Assembly (NCBI RefSeq): GCF_014648895.1
Contig: NZ_BMRZ01000009.1
Span: 1 to 64,000, forward strand
Reading direction: 5' to 3'
Origin: Streptomyces tanashiensis
GTDB taxonomy: Bacteria > Actinomycetota > Actinomycetes > Streptomycetales > Streptomycetaceae
DNA: 64,000 nt
Positions within the stretch are counted from its first letter, which is position 1; every line of letters starts with the position of its first letter. This document shows positions 17,197 to 26,172 of the stretch, piece by piece. Under the pieces are notes generated by a model, which was given only the letters and a program-made list of their open reading frames with translations, was not told the DNA's origin and made no database searches. A program made the position numbers and the translations under genes.

Positions 17197-17646
17197 TCAC
17201 CCTCCCGAGGGCAGGCCGGTCCGGGGAGCCGTCGTGAGGTGGGCCCCGACCCGCTTCACCATCAGCGTCATCTCGTAGGCGACCTGGCCGACGTCGGAGT
17301 CGGCGTCCGCGAGCACCGCCAGGCAGCTGCCGTCGCCGGCGGCCGTGACGAAGAGGAAGGCGTCCTCCAGCTCGACGACCGTCTGGCGGACCTTGCCCGC
17401 CTCGAAGTGGCGGCCGACGCCCTTGGCGAGGCTGTGGAAACCGGAGGCCACGGCGGCCAGGTGCTCGCCGTCCTCCCGGGTGAGCTCCTGGGAGGCGCCG
17501 GTGGGGAGGCCGTCGCTGGAGAGCACCAGGGCCTTCCGGATGGATCCGACGCGCTGGACGAGCTCGTCGAGGAGCCAGTTCAGCTCGCCGTTCCCGTGTC
17601 CGTGTCCGGAGGTCGTGCTGGGTGCTGCGGCGTTCGGTGCGGTCAT
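17197..17646 (-). CDS. cvnB: Conservon roadblock/LC7 protein CvnB
   Basis: 149 residues. The roadblock/LC7 domain (MglB-like) covers about residues 20-135: LNWLLDELVQRVGSIRKALVLSSDGLPTGAS, then EDAFLFVTAAGDGSCLAVLADADSDVGQVAYEM. By analogy with MglB it should regulate the GTPase CvnD, and it sits with CvnA at the membrane. Its ATG overlaps the cvnA stop by 4 bp (ATGA). Confidence 0.92.
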   Translation of the reverse strand: MTAPNAAAPSTTSGHGHGNGELNWLLDELVQRVGSIRKALVLSSDGLPTGASQELTREDGEHLAAVASGFHSLAKGVGRHFEAGKVRQTVVELEDAFLFVTAAGDGSCLAVLADADSDVGQVAYEMTLMVKRVGAHLTTAPRTGLPSGG

Positions 17647-20549
17647 CGACCGTCCCCCTCGGGTGTCGTTCCTGGTGCTGTCGGGTCGTCCGGTTCGGTG
17701 GTGTCCCGCCGGCCGCGCTGCCAGCCACGCTGCATGGCGGCCATGCGGGCGCGTACCTCCTCGGCGTCGCGCTCGAAGGAGTCGGGCCCGTCGGACGGCG
17801 CTCCCGCGCCCGTACGGGCGTCGCCGCCGGTTCCCGCGGCACGGCCGCCCTCGGTCTCGCGCAGCTGGGGCGCGAGGCTGGCCTGGCGGACCCGGCGGGG
17901 CAGCCCGACGAACGGCTCCGGGCTCTCCGGGGCCGCGGGACCCTCCGGCGGTACGGGGACGAGGACGGGACCGGCTCCGGGCGCCGGCGGAAGACCCCGC
18001 CGGCCGTCCTGCGCGAGGCCCGGCCGGTCACCCTGCGGAAGGCTCCGCCGGTCGTCCTGCCAGGATCCCCGACGGCCGTCCTGCGGGAGCTCCGTCCGGT
18101 GCTCCCGCGGGTGCGCGCGGTCCGGCTGCGGCTGGGAGCGGTCGGCCGGTCCGTGGGCGCGGCCCGGCTGGGGGTGCGCGCGGTCGGGCTGGGCGTGGGC
18201 GCCGTCCGGCTCGTCGAGGCGACGGCCGTGGTCCACGACGAGCGTCGGGGTGCGGCGGCGCGGCAGCGGCACGGGGCCGAGGAGCGTGGCGTCGGCGGGC
18301 GCGTCCTGTTCGGCGCGGCCGGCCGTCCGGTCCGGGGCCTGGTCGTGCTGCTCGCCGGCGGGCGCGAGCCCGGTGCGGCGGCGGTCGCGGGGCAGGAAGA
18401 GACCGCCGCGCTCGCTGTCGCTGTCGAGGAGGTCCGCGGACCGGTCGAGGAGGACGTCGAAGTCCTCGGCGCCGAGCGGTGCCTCCAGCTCCACGGGGCC
18501 GTCCATCGCTCCCGGGGCCTCGGTCACGTCGGGGACCTTCGTGAGGGCCGGGCGGCGCGTGGGAAGGACGCCCGCGTCGCCGGACGCGTCCTCGGTCCGC
18601 CCGGGGCGCTCCAGGGTCTTGCGGTCGAGCCGGAATCCGGCGCCCTGGGTCTCGGGCGCGTCGGTGAGCAGCGCGGCCGGGATGAAGACGACCGCGGTGG
18701 TCCCTCCGTACGGGGAGGTCTGCAGCGAGACCCGGACGTTCTGGCGCTGGGCGAGACGGCTGACGACGAAGAGGCCGAGCCGGTCGGTGTCCGAGAGCTC
18801 GAACTCGGGGGTCTCGGCGAGCCGGAGGTTGGCGTCGAGCAAGGCGTCGGGGTTCATGCCGAGGCCGCGGTCGTGGATCTCCAGGGTGAAACCGTTGGCG
18901 ACCCGCTCGCCGAGCACCTGGACGGCGGTGTGCGGCGGCGAGTACACCGTGGCGTTCTCGAGGAGTTCGGCGATGAGGTGGGTGAGGTCCGCGACGGCGG
19001 GGCCGCCCACGCCGAGGCGGGGCAGCCGGCGCACCTCGATCCGCTCGTAGTCCTCGACCTCGGCGACGGCGGCGCGGACCACGTCCATGAGCTGGACGGG
19101 CTTGCGCCACTGGCGGGAGGGGGCGGCACCGGACAGGATGACGAGGCCCTCGGCGTGCCGGCGCATGCGGGTGGTGAGGTGGTCGAGGCGGAAGAGGTCG
19201 GCCAGCTCGTCGGTGTCCTCCGTGCGCCGCTCCATGGTGTCGAGGAGGGTCAGCTGACGGTGGAGCAGGACCTGGTTGCGGCGGGCGAGGTTGACGAACA
19301 CCTCGGAGACGCCGCGGCGGAGTTCCGCCTGCTTGACGGCGGCCTCGACGGCGGCGCGCTGGAGGGTGTTGAGGGCCTGGCCGACCTGGCCGACCTCGTC
19401 CTCCCCGTACCGCAGATGGGGCACCTCGGTCCCGACGTCGACCTGCTCGCCGGCGGCGAGGCGGCGCATCACGCTGGGCAGCCGGACGCCGGAGACCTCC
19501 TGGGCCTCCTTCTGCAGGCGGCGCAGGTCGCGGATGAGTGCGCGGCCGATGCGGAGGGAGATGACGACCGAGGCGACGAGGGCGAGGAAGCCGAGGACGC
19601 CGGCGACGCCGACCTTGAGGAGGACGCTGTACGCGGCGGGCTGGACGCGGTCCTGGTAGCGGTCGCCGGCAGCGGTGTTCTCGCGGGCCAGGTCGTCGAG
19701 GACGGGGCTCGCCTGGTCCTGCCAGCGTTCGGCGGTGATGGCGCGCGGGCTGTCGGTGGGGCCCTCTTCGACGATCGCGTTCTCGGCGGTGCGCAGCGGC
19801 AGGGTCTTGGGGCTGCGCCAGTACTTCTCGAAGTGCTCGCGTTCGGCGGCGGGCAGGAGTTCGAGGTTGACCTCGTAGAACTGCTCGCGGTTGGCGACGA
19901 GGTCGGATATCTCCCGGATCTCCTCGGCGGTGACGCGGTCCGCGACGAGCGCGGAGAGGACGAGTGCGTCCTCGCGGGAGAGCAGCTCCCGCGCGCGCGT
20001 GATGCCGACGAGGGCGCGGCCCTGCTTGTCCATCTCCACGTTCTCGAGGGCGTGGAGGGTGATGAGGAAGCTGTAGCAGGGGTCGACGAGCCGGTTGTAG
20101 AAGTCGAGGGCCTGCATGCGGCCGATGTCCCGCTTCTCCACCGAGCGGCGCAGCGAGGCGAGGCCGTCGAGCGCGTCGAGGAGGGAGGTGAGCCGTTGGG
20201 CGGTGACGGGCCGCATCTCCTCGCGGACGCCGGGGTCGGCGGCGTTGGCGCGGATGCGGGCGATCTGCCGGTCGGTGGCGCGGCGGGTCTCGCGCAGGGC
20301 GGGGAGGGTGTCGGAGCCGCGGGGGTCGGCGAGGTAGATGAGCGACTGACGGCGTTCGATCTGGATGACCCGGGCGGTGTCCTCCAGGGGGTAGCCGACC
20401 TTGTCGACGATGTAGCCGACGTCGAGGAGCTGGTCGGCCTCACGGCCCGTCAGGACCGTGGCGAAACCCCACAGTCCGGTGAGGGAGACGAGCGGTACGA
20501 GCAGCAACGCCACGATCTTCCTGCGGATGGACTTCCCGCGAAAGCGCAT
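17643..20549 (-). CDS. cvnA: Conservon sensor kinase-like protein CvnA
   Basis: 968 residues. N-terminal membrane span about 12-34, an extracytoplasmic nitrate/nitrite-sensor-like (NIT) domain to about residue 285, a second span near LLKVGVAGVLGFLALVASVVI, HAMP, then a helical segment (RLDHLTTRMRRHAEGLVIL) and an HATPase domain (LIAELLENATVYSPPHT; DRGLGM). A standard HisKA phosphoacceptor is absent, as in other CvnA proteins. The last 350 residues are disordered and charged, with repeats such as PDRAHPQPGRAH and QDGRRG. ATG 20549 follows GGGGGAGG and gives MRFRGKSIRRKIVALLL; 26 further upstream codons are less likely. It is the first gene of the operon. Confidence 0.9.
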   Translation of the reverse strand: MRFRGKSIRRKIVALLLVPLVSLTGLWGFATVLTGREADQLLDVGYIVDKVGYPLEDTARVIQIERRQSLIYLADPRGSDTLPALRETRRATDRQIARIRANAADPGVREEMRPVTAQRLTSLLDALDGLASLRRSVEKRDIGRMQALDFYNRLVDPCYSFLITLHALENVEMDKQGRALVGITRARELLSREDALVLSALVADRVTAEEIREISDLVANREQFYEVNLELLPAAEREHFEKYWRSPKTLPLRTAENAIVEEGPTDSPRAITAERWQDQASPVLDDLARENTAAGDRYQDRVQPAAYSVLLKVGVAGVLGFLALVASVVISLRIGRALIRDLRRLQKEAQEVSGVRLPSVMRRLAAGEQVDVGTEVPHLRYGEDEVGQVGQALNTLQRAAVEAAVKQAELRRGVSEVFVNLARRNQVLLHRQLTLLDTMERRTEDTDELADLFRLDHLTTRMRRHAEGLVILSGAAPSRQWRKPVQLMDVVRAAVAEVEDYERIEVRRLPRLGVGGPAVADLTHLIAELLENATVYSPPHTAVQVLGERVANGFTLEIHDRGLGMNPDALLDANLRLAETPEFELSDTDRLGLFVVSRLAQRQNVRVSLQTSPYGGTTAVVFIPAALLTDAPETQGAGFRLDRKTLERPGRTEDASGDAGVLPTRRPALTKVPDVTEAPGAMDGPVELEAPLGAEDFDVLLDRSADLLDSDSERGGLFLPRDRRRTGLAPAGEQHDQAPDRTAGRAEQDAPADATLLGPVPLPRRRTPTLVVDHGRRLDEPDGAHAQPDRAHPQPGRAHGPADRSQPQPDRAHPREHRTELPQDGRRGSWQDDRRSLPQGDRPGLAQDGRRGLPPAPGAGPVLVPVPPEGPAAPESPEPFVGLPRRVRQASLAPQLRETEGGRAAGTGGDARTGAGAPSDGPDSFERDAEEVRARMAAMQRGWQRGRRDTTEPDDPTAPGTTPEGDGR

Positions 20550-20985
20550 GGCCTCCCCCAGCTCGGCCCCCGCGCGACGCGGGGGTCCTTCACGTTCGTG
20601 ACGTCCGGCGTCAACACGCGGCGTCAACCTTGAATTTCAACAAACGGCGGCGCGAGCCTACTACTGCATCGCGGCCATCCCGAAGGCGTGTCCGAGCTAT
20701 TTTCAGCCTGCCGAGTGAGTGTTGATCATGAGATGTCCTGGTATTACGGGAGTTGAGATTGGCCACTGTGGCGTAGGACACCTGATGGTGTGGCATTTCT
20801 CCGGCCTGCGCGGATGGCTGGAACTGTTCGTTCCGCGGGGATGTGAGCCGAGTTCGCCCCCACCCGGGCGAAACCTTTTCCCTCTCTCGTGCGTCAATGA
20901 GTACGGGGAGGGTTCTGTCCGCGTAAAGGCGCTCAAGACGGGCAACCGACCCTGAAGTCGTTCAGTGGTGGGGAGTGACAGGACA
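20550..20985. other. Divergent intergenic region before cvnA and a small membrane protein gene
   Basis: No gene is supported in these 436 bp. Features seen: a direct repeat GGCGTCAAC at 20607-20615 and 20620-20628 (reads as GTTGACGCC towards cvnA, so it supplies two -35-like TTGACG), the palindrome TTGAATTTCAA at 20630-20640, and an inverted repeat ACACC-TGAT-GGTGT at 20778-20791. This stretch is noticeably lower in GC than its surroundings, as expected for promoters of both genes. A 78-codon ORF here was rejected. Confidence 0.45.
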
Positions 20986-21354
20986 ATGGAACACGAGGCG
21001 CGGTCGGCGCGGCAGTTGTGGGTGGAGGACGAACGGGCCCGACGGCGGATGCCCGATCCGGTGCGCAACGCCGCCGTGCGGGCCGTGATGATCACGTCGG
21101 TGACACTCGTCCAGGCCGTGGTGGCCTTCTTCTGCACGGTCGCGGGCGCGTGGCTGGCGTTTCCGGTGACCGTCACCGCGGTGGCCTCCACCGTCGTGGC
21201 GACCTGGAGCGTCCTCGACGTCTGGATCACCCGTCAGGTGTGGCGTCAGCGCAACGGCGTGGTGTCGGAGCCGAGCAGCACGGCGCGTCCCTCGATCCGG
21301 GACCGGCGCGACGAGGGCCGGACGGAGACGGCGCCGCTGTCCGAGGCGGCCTGA
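20986..21354 (+). CDS. Small two-span membrane protein, function unknown
   Basis: 122 residues. A charged N-terminus (MEHEARSARQLWVEDERARRRMPDP) precedes two adjacent hydrophobic segments (VMITSVTLVQAVVAFFCTVAGAWLAF and VTVTAVASTVVATWSVLDVWI) and a polar Arg-rich C-terminus, consistent with a helical hairpin with both ends inside. ATG 20986 has AGGA in front; an upstream GTG/ATG is less likely. It is not a recognised family. It ends at a strong terminator shared with the convergent Mks-like operon. Confidence 0.7.
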   Translation: MEHEARSARQLWVEDERARRRMPDPVRNAAVRAVMITSVTLVQAVVAFFCTVAGAWLAFPVTVTAVASTVVATWSVLDVWITRQVWRQRNGVVSEPSSTARPSIRDRRDEGRTETAPLSEAA

Positions 21355-21365
21355 GAGAGAGCGAG

Positions 21366-21406
21366 GGCGAGCGGCCCGGTCCCCGGAAGGGGCCGGGCCG
21401 CTCGCC
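21366..21406. terminator. Strong bidirectional terminator
   Basis: A hairpin with 18 paired bases (14 + 4 around one unpaired T) and a GGAA tetraloop begins 12 bp after the stop at 21354 and is followed by TTT at 21407-21409. It lies between convergent genes and can terminate both. Confidence 0.8.
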
Positions 21407-21421
21407 TTTGTGCGCCCAGGG

Positions 21422-24400
21422 TCACGCGTCGCCCGACGGGGCCGCCGGCTCGTCGGACTGGTGGCGGCGGAACATCCGCGTCGCCGTGATCTCGCCGTGG
21501 ATCGTCTCCCCCGACGCGGCCGGCTGCGGCAGTCCGGGCCGGAGGTGCTCCTCCACGCTGATGTACTTCAGTCCGGCCCGCAGGTCCGCGTCGTTCCGCA
21601 GCCGGATCACCAGCGGGAACTCGGCGAGCGCCGTCGTGTCGAACAGGCCCGTCGTGTACAGGAGCTGGACGCCCAGCGCGTCCGACACGGCCCGCTGGAG
21701 CTCCAGGAGGTACGTGGCGTTGGCGCGGCCGATCGGGTTGTCGAGGAACAGCGTGCCCGCGTGCCGGTGCTTGTCGCGGCCCCGGTCGTTGGAGCGGAGC
21801 GCCGCCATCGTGCAGTACAGCGCGATGGCCGCGGTGAGCAGCTGGCCGCCGGAGAAGACGTCGCCCATCTGGCCGACGGGGACCCGCTCGGCGCGCAGCA
21901 CCGCGTCCGGCTTGAGGATCTCGACCGAGACGCCCTTGGGCTCCAGGGCCGCCTGGACGCCCCTCAGGAGCAGCGACATGCCGTCGCGCCGCAGGTCGGA
22001 GTTCTTCTTGACGGCGGCGCGGGTCGCCTCGTCGACGACTTCGCCGAGCCGCTCGGCGAGCGTGGCCTGGTCGGGCTCCTCGAAGCGGATCCGCAGGAAC
22101 TCCTGGCCGGACCACTCGCCGAGGCCCTCGGGGAGCCGGGAGAGCCGCTGGGCGGAGCGGAGCGTCGCGAGCGAGGACTCCACGAGGCCGCGCAGCCGGT
22201 CCACGATCGAGTCCCGGTTGCGCTCCAGCTGCTCCAGCTCGTCGGTGAGGACGCGCAGCCGGGGCGCGAAGGCCTCGGCCCACTTGGCGGCGTGCTCGGG
22301 CAGCGCGGACGCCGGCAGTTCGCGGATCTGCTGGCGGGCGGGGGTGCGGACCTGCTCGTAGCGGGTGGAGTTGGCGTGCCGCACGAGGATGTCGCTCGCC
22401 TCGCGCACGGAGGCGTCGGCGGCGGACAGCTCGGCGGTGCAGGCGCGCAGCGAGCGCCGGGCCTCCGCGGCCACCGTACGGGCCTCCTCCAGGGTTCCGC
22501 GGTACGGCTCGGTCTCCTCCCGCTCCTCGTCCGTGTGGTCGCGGAGCAGGTCCCGCAGCAGGGCCGCCGTCTCGTCGAAGCCGCCGGCCGCGTCCTCGGC
22601 GGCGCGGTGGTCACGGAGCAGTCCGGCGTGGGCGGCACGCGCCGCTTCCAGGGCGTCGGTGCGGGACGCGAGTTCGCCGGTCGCGGTACGGAGCAGGGCC
22701 TGGGCCCGCTCGGCGTCGGCGGGCACCAGCTCCTCGGGCAGCTCGGTGTGCGCCTCGCCGTCCTCGGGGGCCAGCCGCTCGGCCTCGCCGCGGAGCCGGC
22801 CGAGCTTCTCGCTCGCCTCCGAGGCGCGGGTCTCCAGCATCTGGACGAGGGCCTCGGCGCGGGCGGCGGCGGCCTGCCGGGACGGGCCGTCGGCGCCGTC
22901 GGTGGACTCCAGGAGCTGTTCGGCGCGGGTGCGGACCTTGTTGGTGAGGCGGTCGAGCTCCGCGAGGGCGGCGGACTCGTCGCTCTCGGCGCGGGCCTGC
23001 TCGGCGCGCAGGTCGGCGCCGACGCCGACCTTCTCGTACACCTGGGAGGCGGCCCGGTAGGCCTCGCGGAGGGTCGGGAGCGCGGCGCGGGGCGCGTCGG
23101 GCTCCTCCTCGGGGAGGGTCTCGGGGGCGCCGGCGATCTCGGCGCGCTCGGCCCGCAGGGCCCGGGCGGTGCGGTGGGCGTCGTCGGCCGCGCGCTGGGC
23201 GGCGCGGCGGTCCTCGTCGGCGGCGCGGGCGCGCTCCAGGCAGGTCTGGGCGCGGGCCTCGGACTCGGTGGCGTCGTCGGCGAGCTCGCGGAGCTTGGCC
23301 TGCCAGGCGGAGCGCTCGCGCAGCCGGAACGCCAGGCCCGCGAGCGCGTCGGCGACCCGCCGGGCACGCTGGGCGGCCTCCTGACGCTCGTCCCGGAGCC
23401 CTGCGGCCTCGGCGGCGGCCTCGTCGGCCTCCGTGCGGGCCGCGCGGGCCTCGTCGAGGGCGGCGGCCGCGGCCGCGGCGGTCTCGCGGGCGGTCGTGGC
23501 GACGGACGCGAGCTCGGCGAGCATCCCGAAGGGGCAGTCGGCGCGCCAGGCACCGATCCGGGAGGCGAGGGCGCGGTCGCCGGCGAGACGGGCCGCGAGG
23601 CCGCGGATCTCCTCGTCGCGGGCGGTCGCGCGGGCGCGCAGCGCGTGCCGCTCCTCGTCGGCCGCGTGCTCGTCGTGCATGGCCGGGTTCGGCGGCACGA
23701 GGAAGACCCCGCCGTCCTCCGCCGCGTCCTGGGCGGGCACGGGGGCGAGCAGGGCGGCGGCGGTGCCGACGGCGACGGCGGAGCGGGGCAGCAGGGCGGC
23801 GGTGCCGAGGACCTCGCGGGCTCGTCCGTACGAGACGGGGTCGGTGATCACGACGCCGTCGACGAGCTCGGGGCGGGCGGCGAGGACGCGGGCGTGGTCG
23901 GCGGGGTCGACGGCCTGGGCGAGGTAGCGCCAGCCGGGGAGGGCGGGGATGCCGTGCTCGCCGAGGTACTCGACGGTGGCGAGGACGTCGGGGCCGGGCG
24001 GCAGCAGGCCGCCGTCGCCGAGGGCACCGAGGATGCGGGAGTCGTCGGCGGCGGCGGTGCGCAGTTCGAACAGCTGGCGCTCGGCGGAGGTGACGGCCTG
24101 GTCGAGCAGGCCGCGCAGCTCGTCGGCGTACCGGTCGAACTCGGTGACGGTGAGCGGGCCCTGGGGCTCCGATCCGGTTCCCGTGTCCTCCTCGGGTTCG
24201 GCGTCGGAGCCGGTGGCGGCGCGCTGGCCCGGGAGCGGGGAGCCGGAGGACGGCAGGCTGAGCAGTTCGGCGAGGCGCTCCTCGGAGGCGAGGGACTCGG
24301 CGGCGCGCCGCTCCGCGTCGTAGGCGTTCCCGGCGGCCTCGGCGGCGTCCGCCGCACGGGCGGCGGCGAGTTCGGCGCGGGACTCGGCGCCGGCGGCCTC

Positions 24401-26092
24401 ACGCGCGCGCTCGGCCGCGGTGCGGGCGGCCTCGCGGGCCGTGTCCCAGGCGGCGACCGTCGTCTTCTCGGCGTCGCTGGCGGCGAGCGCGGCGCGGGCC
24501 GGGTCCGCGTCGGGGGCGGTGTCGTCGAGCCAGCCGGCCCGTACGGCCTCGGCGGTCTCCTGCTCGACCTCGGCGAGCCGCTGGCGCAGGTGGCCGGCCT
24601 CGCTGCGGGCCCGCTGGGCCTCGGTGGCGGCGGTGGTGGCGTCGCGGTGGGCGGTCTCGCTCGCCTCCTGGAGGGCGGTGGAGCGTTCCTCCTCCTCCGC
24701 CGCGTGGCGCTCGCCCTCCTCGGCGGCGCCGGCGAGGGCCCGGACGAGATCGGCGGCGGCCTTGGCGCGGGCGGCCAGGGCGGGGGCGGCGTCGCGCTCG
24801 GCCTCGAGGATGGCGGCGGCCACGCGCGCGGAGCGGTCGCCCGCGGCACGGTGGCGGAGCACGACCTCGGCGGCCTGCCAGGCGGAGTGCATGGTCCGGG
24901 CGTCGACGAGTTCGCGGCGCTGGGCGGCGGCGCCCTTCTCGCCGGCGGTCAGGGCCAGGGAGGCGTGCCGGTAGGCGAGTTCGGCGGCGATGAGGGAGCT
25001 GCGGCTGCGGGCGGTCTCGGCCTCGGCGACGGCGTGCCCGGCCGAGGTGACCTGCTGGGCGAGTTCGGCGGCGCGGCCGCGTTCCTCGGCGGCGCGGGCG
25101 GAGAGCCGGCGGGCGAGCGAGCGGGTGCGGCGCTCGGCACCCGCGTGGACCTCGCGCGCGTGGGCCCGGGTCCCGGCGGCCTCGACGATCCGGCCGAGGA
25201 GGTCCACGGAGCCGGCCGTGAAGTCGCGCTCGGCGGTCAGTTCGGCGCGGCGGCCGAGCTTGTTGCCGAAGCCGCCGACGAGGTCGGCGAGGCCGTCGGT
25301 GTCACGGGTGTCGGTGACGGCGCGCAGCAGCAGGTCCGTGAAGTCGGAGTCCTTCTTGACCGCGAAGAGGCCGGCGGCCTCGCCCTCGTCGGCGTTCATC
25401 TCGCGCTGGTAGCGGAAGAGCTCCGGGTCGAGGCCGAGGTCGCCGAGGTGCTCGTTCCAGCGGTCGTGGATCTCCTCCCAGACCACCTCCAGGTGCGGGT
25501 AGGCCTTCCCGGCCTCGGTGAGCGCGTCGCGGAAGCCCTTCATGGTGCGGCGGCGGCCGGTCGCGCCGGAGGCGCCCTCGACGGGCGGGCGGACGGAGGT
25601 CGCCTCGGCGACGGGCAGGTTGTCCAGGCTGAGGCCGGGGCCGGGCCGGAAGGAGTACCAGGCCTCGGCGAACTTCCGCGGGTCGTTGGAGACCTGGCGG
25701 CCGCGCCACTCGCTGGCCTTGCCGACGACGACGAGTTCGCCGGTGAGGGTGTGCTGCCACTCCAGGGCCACGTGGCCGCAGTCGTCGGCGAGGAGGAACT
25801 TGCGCAGCACGCCGGAGCTGGCGCCGCCGAGGGTGTTGCGGTGGCCGGGGAGCATGACCGAGAAGATCAGCTTGAGGAGGACGGACTTCCCGCCGCCGTT
25901 CTCCAGGAAGAGCACGCCCGCGGGGGCGGGGCGGCGCGGCGGGCCGACCGGCTCCTCCTCGAAGAACTCCGCCTGGGTGGGGGCGGGATGGGGCACGGGC
26001 GCGCCGACTCCGCGCAGGTCCAGGACGGTGTCGGCGTAGCGCGCACCGGCGGGGCCGATGGAGTAGAGGCGGACCCGGGACAGCTCGTACAT
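21422..26092 (-). CDS. SMC-like ATPase, MksB/JetC-type
   Basis: 1556 residues. Head halves lie at both ends: an N-terminal P-loop ENGGGKSVLLK (Lys69) after an MukB/MksB-like N-terminal strand set (LENGGGKS preceded by GVLF), and a C-terminal signature FSGGQL followed by Walker B TLFLDNP (Asp1451). Between them lie about 1,000 residues rich in Ala, Glu and Arg with the heptad look of long coiled coils, interrupted near the middle by a less regular stretch containing LPGWRYLAQAVDPADHARVLAARPELVDGVVI, probably the hinge. The Walker B Glu position is Asn1452. It is the last gene of a four-gene operon with kleisin-like and KITE-like partners, so an MksBEF/Wadjet-like DNA-loop-extruding complex is the best reading. 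A RecN/SbcC relative is the alternative. Confidence 0.75.
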   Translation of the reverse strand: MYELSRVRLYSIGPAGARYADTVLDLRGVGAPVPHPAPTQAEFFEEEPVGPPRRPAPAGVLFLENGGGKSVLLKLIFSVMLPGHRNTLGGASSGVLRKFLLADDCGHVALEWQHTLTGELVVVGKASEWRGRQVSNDPRKFAEAWYSFRPGPGLSLDNLPVAEATSVRPPVEGASGATGRRRTMKGFRDALTEAGKAYPHLEVVWEEIHDRWNEHLGDLGLDPELFRYQREMNADEGEAAGLFAVKKDSDFTDLLLRAVTDTRDTDGLADLVGGFGNKLGRRAELTAERDFTAGSVDLLGRIVEAAGTRAHAREVHAGAERRTRSLARRLSARAAEERGRAAELAQQVTSAGHAVAEAETARSRSSLIAAELAYRHASLALTAGEKGAAAQRRELVDARTMHSAWQAAEVVLRHRAAGDRSARVAAAILEAERDAAPALAARAKAAADLVRALAGAAEEGERHAAEEEERSTALQEASETAHRDATTAATEAQRARSEAGHLRQRLAEVEQETAEAVRAGWLDDTAPDADPARAALAASDAEKTTVAAWDTAREAARTAAERAREAAGAESRAELAAARAADAAEAAGNAYDAERRAAESLASEERLAELLSLPSSGSPLPGQRAATGSDAEPEEDTGTGSEPQGPLTVTEFDRYADELRGLLDQAVTSAERQLFELRTAAADDSRILGALGDGGLLPPGPDVLATVEYLGEHGIPALPGWRYLAQAVDPADHARVLAARPELVDGVVITDPVSYGRAREVLGTAALLPRSAVAVGTAAALLAPVPAQDAAEDGGVFLVPPNPAMHDEHAADEERHALRARATARDEEIRGLAARLAGDRALASRIGAWRADCPFGMLAELASVATTARETAAAAAAALDEARAARTEADEAAAEAAGLRDERQEAAQRARRVADALAGLAFRLRERSAWQAKLRELADDATESEARAQTCLERARAADEDRRAAQRAADDAHRTARALRAERAEIAGAPETLPEEEPDAPRAALPTLREAYRAASQVYEKVGVGADLRAEQARAESDESAALAELDRLTNKVRTRAEQLLESTDGADGPSRQAAAARAEALVQMLETRASEASEKLGRLRGEAERLAPEDGEAHTELPEELVPADAERAQALLRTATGELASRTDALEAARAAHAGLLRDHRAAEDAAGGFDETAALLRDLLRDHTDEEREETEPYRGTLEEARTVAAEARRSLRACTAELSAADASVREASDILVRHANSTRYEQVRTPARQQIRELPASALPEHAAKWAEAFAPRLRVLTDELEQLERNRDSIVDRLRGLVESSLATLRSAQRLSRLPEGLGEWSGQEFLRIRFEEPDQATLAERLGEVVDEATRAAVKKNSDLRRDGMSLLLRGVQAALEPKGVSVEILKPDAVLRAERVPVGQMGDVFSGGQLLTAAIALYCTMAALRSNDRGRDKHRHAGTLFLDNPIGRANATYLLELQRAVSDALGVQLLYTTGLFDTTALAEFPLVIRLRNDADLRAGLKYISVEEHLRPGLPQPAASGETIHGEITATRMFRRHQSDEPAAPSGDA

Positions 26093-26110
26093 GGCGAGGG
26101 ACTCTCGTGC

Positions 26111-26172
26111 TCGTCGTGCTCAGGAAGGTCGGTTGCGCGGGGAGGTCACGCGGGGGCGGTCACGCGGGGCGG
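26111..26172 (-). repeat. Short tandem repeat between mksE-like and mksB-like genes
   Basis: The 80-bp gap before the SMC gene contains three near-identical copies of a 13-14 bp unit (GGTCACGCGGGG-type) around 26144-26178, the last overlapping the upstream gene's end. It may separate the translation of the two genes; no function can be assigned. Confidence 0.4.

Noticed and set aside
20719..20955. 78-codon ORF with cysteines between cvnA and the small membrane protein
   Set aside because: No ribosome binding site, poor third-position GC, and it lies in the low-GC promoter region.
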